Source: Alistipes sp.
GTDB lineage: Bacteria > Bacteroidota > Bacteroidia > Bacteroidales > Rikenellaceae
DNA: 64,000 nucleotides
Direction: 5' to 3'
Assembly (NCBI GenBank): GCA_017621455.1
Contig: JAGATC010000020.1
Location: forward strand, 248,001 to 312,000
Below, one piece after another: positions 59,742 to 64,000 of this stretch. The notes beneath the pieces were generated by a model. The model did not search any database. It was not told the DNA's origin and worked only from the letters and a program-made list of their open reading frames with translations. The position numbers and the translations under genes were made by a program. Position 1 is the first letter of the stretch; each line of letters starts with the position of its first letter.

Positions 59742-59833
59742 AAGGCGTTGAATATTAGTGATTTAGTTAATATATACCAAAAGTTGTTGATAATTTTTTA
59801 GCGTCATAATGTCAAAGATAATAAAAAAAGTGT

Positions 59834-59841
59834 TACATTTG
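59834..59841 (+). promoter_or_regulatory. -7 promoter box of acpP
   Basis: TACATTTG fits the consensus and leaves a leader of about 80 AT-rich bases before ATG 59931. Confidence 0.55.
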
Positions 59842-59930
59842 CACTGTCGAGCGTAAATTTTTTTTACATGCGACACTATTACAGTAGCAAATTATATACT
59901 ACTATAATGTTTAACTAAAACTTATTTATT

Positions 59931-60164
59931 ATGTCAGAAATTCAGTCAAAAGTTGTCGAGATCATCGTTGACAAGTTGGGCGTTAAGGAGTCAGAGGTAG
60001 TGCCCGAAGCAAGCTTCACCGCACACCTTGGTGCAGATTCTTTGGATCAGGTTGAGCTTATCATGGAGTTCGAGAAGGCTTTCGATCTTCAGATTCCCGA
60101 TGCAGATGCTGAGAAGATCCAGACTGTAGGTGATGCTATCAACTACATCGAGTCTCACAAGTAA
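59931..60164 (+). CDS. acpP: Acyl carrier protein
   Basis: Carries growing fatty acids as a thioester on phosphopantetheine. Length is 77 residues, acidic and helical. The attachment serine is S37 in [12 protein letters not shown]. Strong codon bias fits an abundant protein. fabF starts 39 bases later, an arrangement found in many bacteria, so the two genes are likely co-transcribed. Confidence 0.98.
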   Translation: MSEIQSKVVEIIVDKLGVKESEVVPEASFTAHLGADSLDQVELIMEFEKAFDLQIPDADAEKIQTVGDAINYIESHK

Positions 60165-60203
60165 TAACTGATTTTCCTTTTGTAGGTAGATAGTTCTTTG
60201 AAT

Positions 60204-61451
60204 ATGGAGTTGCGTAGAGTTGTCGTTACGGGTATAGGTACGATTAACCCACTTGGTCACAATATCGAGGATTATTTCAAGAATTTGGAGGCTGGTGTAT
60301 CTGGTGCTGCACCCATTACCAACTTCGACGCGTCTAATTTCAAGGTACGTTTTGCCTGCGAGGTAAAGGATTACGATTGGTCGCAGTACTTCGACCGTAA
60401 GGAGGTACGCAAGTACGACCGCTTTGCACAGTTTGCACTCATCTCAGCCTCTGAGGCTGTGGCGGATGCAGCTTTTGGTGAGGACGTTAATCGTCGTCGC
60501 TGTGGTGTTGTGTGGAGCTCTGGTGTCGGTGGTATTGAGACCTATTTTCAGGAATGTATGGACTATGCCAAGGGAGGAGAACTCCCTCGGTTTAGTCCAT
60601 TCTTTGTTCCACGTATGATTGCCGATTTGGCTGCGGGACACATCGCCATGAAGTATGGTTTTATGGGTCCTAACTACAGCGTTACGTCGGCATGTGCATC
60701 GTCGAACCACGCCATGATTGATGCCTTCAACCTCATTCGCTTGGGTAAGGCCGATGTCATCGTTACGGGTGGTGCCGAGGCTCCTATCATCCAAACAGGT
60801 GTGGGTGGCTTTAGCTCAATGCAGGCACTATCTACACGCAACGACGACCCTGAGCACGCATCGCGTCCCTTCGACCGTGACCGTGATGGTTTTGTTATCG
60901 GCGAGGGTGCTGGTGCTTTGGTGTTGGAGGAGTACGAGCATGCTGTAAAGCGTGGTGCGAAGATATATTGTGAGATGGTCGGTGGCGGTATGTCTGCCGA
61001 TGCTCACCACATGACTGCTCCCCACCCCGAGGGTGAGGGTGCGATTTTGTCTATGAACGAGGCGCTGGCCGATGCCGAGATGACGGCCTCGGAGATAGAC
61101 TACATCAACGTTCACGGCACATCTACGCCGTTGGGCGATCTCGCTGAGCTTAAGGCCTTGGAGGCTGTGTTTGGCGATGAGCTTCCGTCAATAAGCATCT
61201 CTTCTACAAAGTCTATGACGGGACACTTGTTGGGCGCCGCTGCCTCAATCGAGGCGTTGGCATGTATCATGGCCATCGACCGTGGTATTGTGCCTCCCAC
61301 TATCAATGTCGAGAATCTCGACCCTGCGGTGCGTCCCGACCTCGACCTTACACTCGGTGTTGCTCGTAAGCGTACGGTAGACGCGGCGCTAAGCAATACG
61401 TTTGGTTTCGGAGGTCATAACTCGACGGTTATCTTCCGCCGAGTGAAGTAG
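60204..61451 (+). CDS. fabF: Beta-ketoacyl-ACP synthase II
   Basis: Condensing enzyme that extends acyl-ACP with malonyl-ACP in fatty-acid synthesis. Length is 415 residues from ATG 60204 (the in-frame TTG at 60198 is less likely). The active-site cysteine is C164 in TSACASSNH. Histidines are H304 (VHGTSTPLGD) and H341 (KSMTGHLLGA), with K336 nearby. The C-terminal NTFGFGGHNS is the usual glycine-rich gate. Confidence 0.98.
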   Translation: MELRRVVVTGIGTINPLGHNIEDYFKNLEAGVSGAAPITNFDASNFKVRFACEVKDYDWSQYFDRKEVRKYDRFAQFALISASEAVADAAFGEDVNRRRCGVVWSSGVGGIETYFQECMDYAKGGELPRFSPFFVPRMIADLAAGHIAMKYGFMGPNYSVTSACASSNHAMIDAFNLIRLGKADVIVTGGAEAPIIQTGVGGFSSMQALSTRNDDPEHASRPFDRDRDGFVIGEGAGALVLEEYEHAVKRGAKIYCEMVGGGMSADAHHMTAPHPEGEGAILSMNEALADAEMTASEIDYINVHGTSTPLGDLAELKALEAVFGDELPSISISSTKSMTGHLLGAAASIEALACIMAIDRGIVPPTINVENLDPAVRPDLDLTLGVARKRTVDAALSNTFGFGGHNSTVIFRRVK

Positions 61452-61490
61452 CATTGCCTTTATATAACTTAGAGTAGTTAGTAGGTTATC

Positions 61491-62276
61491 ATGTTCGATT
61501 TTCTGCTTAGACCATTGCGCCGTAGATTTGGTGCCGATAAGCACTTCTATGTTGCTATAGACGATATGTTCGGCTTTATTCCGAACAATATCGAGTTGTA
61601 TAAGGTTGCCCTTATACACAAGTCAGCATCGGTGGAGCTGGAGGATGGTAGCCATATCAACAACGAGCGTCTTGAGTTTTTGGGCGATGCAGTTATCGAG
61701 AGTGTCACTTCGGACTACCTCTTTATAGAGTTCCCCGACCGTGACGAGGGCTTCCTTACGCAGGTGCGCTCGAAGATGGTGTCGCGCCAGTCGCTCAACC
61801 GCATTGCTAAGGAGATAGGTCTCGACCAACACGTTATCTCACACGCTGCGGGCAATGCCACGCAGAAGCATATCTATGGTGACGCCTTCGAGGCGATGAT
61901 GGGCGCCATCTATCTCGACCAGGGCTACGACTTTGTTAATCGCCTGCTTATCAATAAGATATTTGCACAGTATATGTCGCTTGATGAGGTGCTTCAGTCG
62001 GAGACCGACTATAAGAGCCGCCTTATCGAGTGGTGTCAGAAAAACCACTATTCTATTGAGTTCCGTACCAGCCAGGACCATTCTACAGCATCGTCGCACC
62101 CTTTGTTCCACTCGGTTGTTTATGTTGATGGCATAGCTATCGGTCATGGTCATGGCGACTCGAAGAAGGTCGCCGAGCAGAATGCTGCACACTCTGTGTC
62201 GCAGACCACGCCCACGACAATCTCGGATGAGGGTAGTGCCCGCATCCTTGATAGGTTCGACCGCCTGGCAAATTAG
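61491..62276 (+). CDS. rnc: Ribonuclease III
   Basis: Double-stranded RNA endonuclease used in rRNA maturation and RNA turnover. Length is 261 residues. The catalytic signature NNERLEFLGDAV covers about 58-69. The second metal-binding region is YGDAFEAMMGAIYLDQG. A C-terminal dsRNA-binding domain covers about 178-248 (DYKSRLIEWCQKN, DSKKVAEQNAA). It lies 39 bases after fabF and is followed by a terminator. Confidence 0.97.
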   Translation: MFDFLLRPLRRRFGADKHFYVAIDDMFGFIPNNIELYKVALIHKSASVELEDGSHINNERLEFLGDAVIESVTSDYLFIEFPDRDEGFLTQVRSKMVSRQSLNRIAKEIGLDQHVISHAAGNATQKHIYGDAFEAMMGAIYLDQGYDFVNRLLINKIFAQYMSLDEVLQSETDYKSRLIEWCQKNHYSIEFRTSQDHSTASSHPLFHSVVYVDGIAIGHGHGDSKKVAEQNAAHSVSQTTPTTISDEGSARILDRFDRLAN

Positions 62277-62286
62277 TATTTCGGTG

Positions 62287-62308
62287 ACTCTCTTCGGAGA
62301 GTTTTTTT
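62287..62308 (+). terminator. Terminator after rnc
   Basis: ACTCTC-TTCG-GAGAGT followed by seven T, a classic tetraloop terminator. Confidence 0.85.
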
Positions 62309-62328
62309 GTGTTTTCAGTTTTTCTTCG

Positions 62329-62336
62329 TACCTTCG
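62329..62336 (+). promoter_or_regulatory. Possible -7 box of radC
   Basis: TACCTTCG differs from TAnnTTTG at one base, 20 bases upstream of ATG 62357. Confidence 0.35.
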
Positions 62337-62356
62337 TAGGAAATAGTGCATCAATC

Positions 62357-63013
62357 ATGAAAAATATTACCGATAAACTTCAGTCGCGTGGCGCGCAGTC
62401 GCTCTCGGATGAGGAGCTTGTGGCAGTTGTTGCCGCTGAATCACTTGCGGATGATAGGGCCGTGACGATGGCTGCGGAGGTGCTTAAGGAGTCGGGAGGC
62501 TCGCTTATGCGATTTGCTGAGGTCGATGTACAGCGTCTACGTATGGTCTCGGGCATGGGTCGCCTGCGTGCGCTCAGACTTGTCGCTGCTGCTGAGCTTG
62601 GCCGTAGGGTAGCTGCTGCCGAGGCATCTGTGCAGGATATGGTGCAATCGGATGGCGATGTTGTGCGTATTATGGAGCCACTGCTCGGTCTGCTGCAGCA
62701 CGAGGAGTGCTGGGCGTTGTACCTCGCTTCGTCGGGTAAGGTGCTCGATAGGGTGCGTATCAGCCAGGGTGGTGTGCAGGCCACGGTGGTCGATTGCAAG
62801 ATGGTGATACGCAGGGCATTGGAGCTGCTTGCCACGCAGATAGTGCTGGTACATAACCACCCTTCGGGTAGTGCCGAGCCGAGCGAGCAGGATAGGGTGC
62901 TAACGCGCCGTGTTGCGGATGCTGCCGAGCTCTTCGAGATTCGCCTTTTGGACCACGTCATCATCGCCCGCGGTGCTCACTACTCTTTCCGTGCAAATGG
63001 AATTGTAAAGTAG
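62357..63013 (+). CDS. radC: RadC-family JAB/MPN domain protein
   Basis: Protein of 218 residues from ATG 62357, the codon just after the likely promoter. The N-terminal helix-hairpin-helix region (LSDEELVAVV, RLRMVSGMGRLRALRLVAAAEL) is followed by the JAB metalloprotease-like domain. Its metal motif is HNHPSGSAEPSEQD, with the upstream Glu in the EECWALYLASSG strand. The old link of RadC to DNA repair is disputed, so the function remains open. Confidence 0.94.
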   Translation: MKNITDKLQSRGAQSLSDEELVAVVAAESLADDRAVTMAAEVLKESGGSLMRFAEVDVQRLRMVSGMGRLRALRLVAAAELGRRVAAAEASVQDMVQSDGDVVRIMEPLLGLLQHEECWALYLASSGKVLDRVRISQGGVQATVVDCKMVIRRALELLATQIVLVHNHPSGSAEPSEQDRVLTRRVADAAELFEIRLLDHVIIARGAHYSFRANGIVK

Positions 63014-63049
63014 AGACTTCGAATATTAACTTCTTAAACGACCATTGAT

Positions 63050-63628
63050 ATGAAAAAGCTATCTCTTTTAATCGCGATGTTTATTGTCTCTGTGATGTCG
63101 CTATCGGCTCAGTCGATTGATGAGTATTTTGAGTTTGCTAAGCAGGGTGATGCTGAGGCGCAGTATGCTTTAGGAACGTGTTATGAAACAGGTTATGGTG
63201 TTACGCAGAGTTACGCAGATGCTGTCGTTTGGTATCAAAAGGCCGCGGAGCAGGGTAATGCTAAGGCTCAGAGTAATTTAGGCTATTGCTACTATAATGG
63301 CTTTGGCGTAGCTATGGATTACAAACTTGCTGCAGAGTGGTATGGTAAGGCTGCTGAGCAGGGTAATGTTTCAGCGATGCATAACTTGGGTTGCTGTTAT
63401 TTCGCTGGTGAGGGTGTGAAGGCTGATATCACTAAGGCGGTGGCGCTATGGCGTGCTGCTGCTGAGGAGGGATTTGATCGTTCGCAGTATGAGTTGGGCA
63501 TATGTTATTGCTTGGGTGAGGGCGTTCAACAGGACTATGCCGAGGGCCTAAAGTGGTTGCGTATGGCAGCGCGTCAGGGTCATGCCATGGCACAGAGTGC
63601 ATTGACCTCTTTGGGTGAAAAATGGTAA
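63050..63628 (+). CDS. Secreted Sel1-repeat protein
   Basis: Protein of 192 residues with a signal peptide cut near LSAQ. Four consecutive Sel1-like repeats of 36 residues cover about 37-180, each with the pattern A-x-x-x-LGxCYxxGxGVxxDxxxAxxWxxxAAEQGN. Such solenoids bind other proteins. It lies in the periplasm or outside. The client is unknown. A strong terminator follows. Confidence 0.9.
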   Translation: MKKLSLLIAMFIVSVMSLSAQSIDEYFEFAKQGDAEAQYALGTCYETGYGVTQSYADAVVWYQKAAEQGNAKAQSNLGYCYYNGFGVAMDYKLAAEWYGKAAEQGNVSAMHNLGCCYFAGEGVKADITKAVALWRAAAEEGFDRSQYELGICYCLGEGVQQDYAEGLKWLRMAARQGHAMAQSALTSLGEKW

Positions 63629-63679
63629 TGACCTCTTTCTGTTAAGGGTGGTTCTATAAATATTTAAACTTATTTTTGA

Positions 63680-63708
63680 GTGGAAAGTTACTTTCCACTT
63701 TTTTTTTG
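63680..63708 (+). terminator. Terminator after the Sel1-repeat gene
   Basis: GTGGAAAG-TTA-CTTTCCAC followed by a run of nine T. Confidence 0.85.
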
Positions 63709-63709
63709 C

Positions 63710-63717
63710 TATCTTTG
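63710..63717 (+). promoter_or_regulatory. -7 promoter box of glyS
   Basis: TATCTTTG matches the consensus, 59 bases upstream of ATG 63777 and touching the end of the preceding terminator. Confidence 0.6.
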
Positions 63718-63776
63718 TGGCTTGAATATACCGTAGGTATAAAACCCGAATTAAATAACAAAAACGATATACAACT

Positions 63777-64000
63777 ATGACACAGGAAGAATTGTTCAAA
63801 AAACTGATTGCTCACTGCAAGGAGTATGGTTTTATATTCCCCTCGAGCGAGATATACGATGGTCTTGGTGCCGTCTATGATTATGGTCAGAATGGTGTTG
63901 AATTGAAGAACAACATCAAGAGCTACTGGTGGGACTCTATGGTTAAGCTCCACGAGAACATCGTAGGTATCGACGCTGCCATCTTTATGCACCCCCGCGT
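63777..64000 (+). CDS. glyS: Glycyl-tRNA synthetase (single-chain type), partial
   Basis: The gene runs off the right edge; 74 codons are present. The start MTQEELFKKLIAHCKEYGFIF and then SSEIYDGLGAVYDYGQNG and ELKNNIKSYWW are the typical N-terminus and class II motif 1 region of the dimeric glycyl-tRNA synthetase. It charges tRNA-Gly in the cytoplasm. Confidence 0.95.
   Translation, partial: MTQEELFKKLIAHCKEYGFIFPSSEIYDGLGAVYDYGQNGVELKNNIKSYWWDSMVKLHENIVGIDAAIFMHPR

Overview
The window looks like chromosome of a gut Bacteroidales bacterium, most likely an Alistipes-like member of the Rikenellaceae. The evidence is a moderately high G+C content, many TAnnTTTG -7 promoter boxes typical of Bacteroidota, a SusC/SusD pair, fimbrillin, DUF4493 and PCMD-type surface lipoproteins, BACON domains, and a GlyQS-type glycyl-tRNA synthetase. 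The genus is an inference. No rRNA, tRNA, CRISPR array, phage or transposase gene was seen.

Layout. 1-6.7 kb: a lipoprotein fragment, argS, dusB, an APC permease, a small PH-like protein, rubrerythrin and a ZIP transporter. 6.8-13.3 kb: a five-gene minus-strand operon, read from the right as a steroid 5-alpha-reductase homologue, an OYE-family flavin reductase, an SDR dehydrogenase, an AsmA/DUF748-like protein and an FKBP isomerase. The first three match the 5AR/5BR/3-beta-HSDH logic of bacterial bile-acid A-ring reduction. 13.6-18 kb: purA, then LicD, a cytidylyltransferase-oxidoreductase fusion and an SDR, which look like a CDP-polyol-phosphate surface-decoration cassette. 18-23.5 kb: lnt, folC, prs, engB and a MazG-like protein. 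23.5-35.7 kb: secreted lipoproteins (BACON, fimbrillin-like), then a six-gene DUF4493/PCMD/outer-membrane-barrel cluster. 35.9-38.8 kb: a NifU-like scaffold with a GGGtGRT protein, and a HAD phosphatase. 38.8-49.6 kb: an Oar-like TonB receptor, then SusC, SusD and a partner lipoprotein. 49.9-57.4 kb: three secreted-protease genes (S8, S8, C10), each followed by a small lipoprotein gene. 57.4-64 kb: waaA, yraN, pepE, acpP, fabF, rnc, radC, a Sel1 protein and the start of glyS.

How the parts fit. The SusCD genes next to secreted proteases suggest a locus for using proteins or peptides. The repeated protease plus small-lipoprotein pairing suggests dedicated inhibitors or partners. The DUF4493/PCMD cluster looks like one unit that builds or displays a surface structure.

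The most unusual non-coding signal is a family of ~130-bp elements at 21293-21423, 37650-38099 (three in tandem) and 52443-52572. Each has a long hairpin whose stem sequence differs completely between copies, while the loop (RTAC...GTAY) and flanking arms are conserved. Three of them begin exactly at the TAA stop codon of the adjacent gene.
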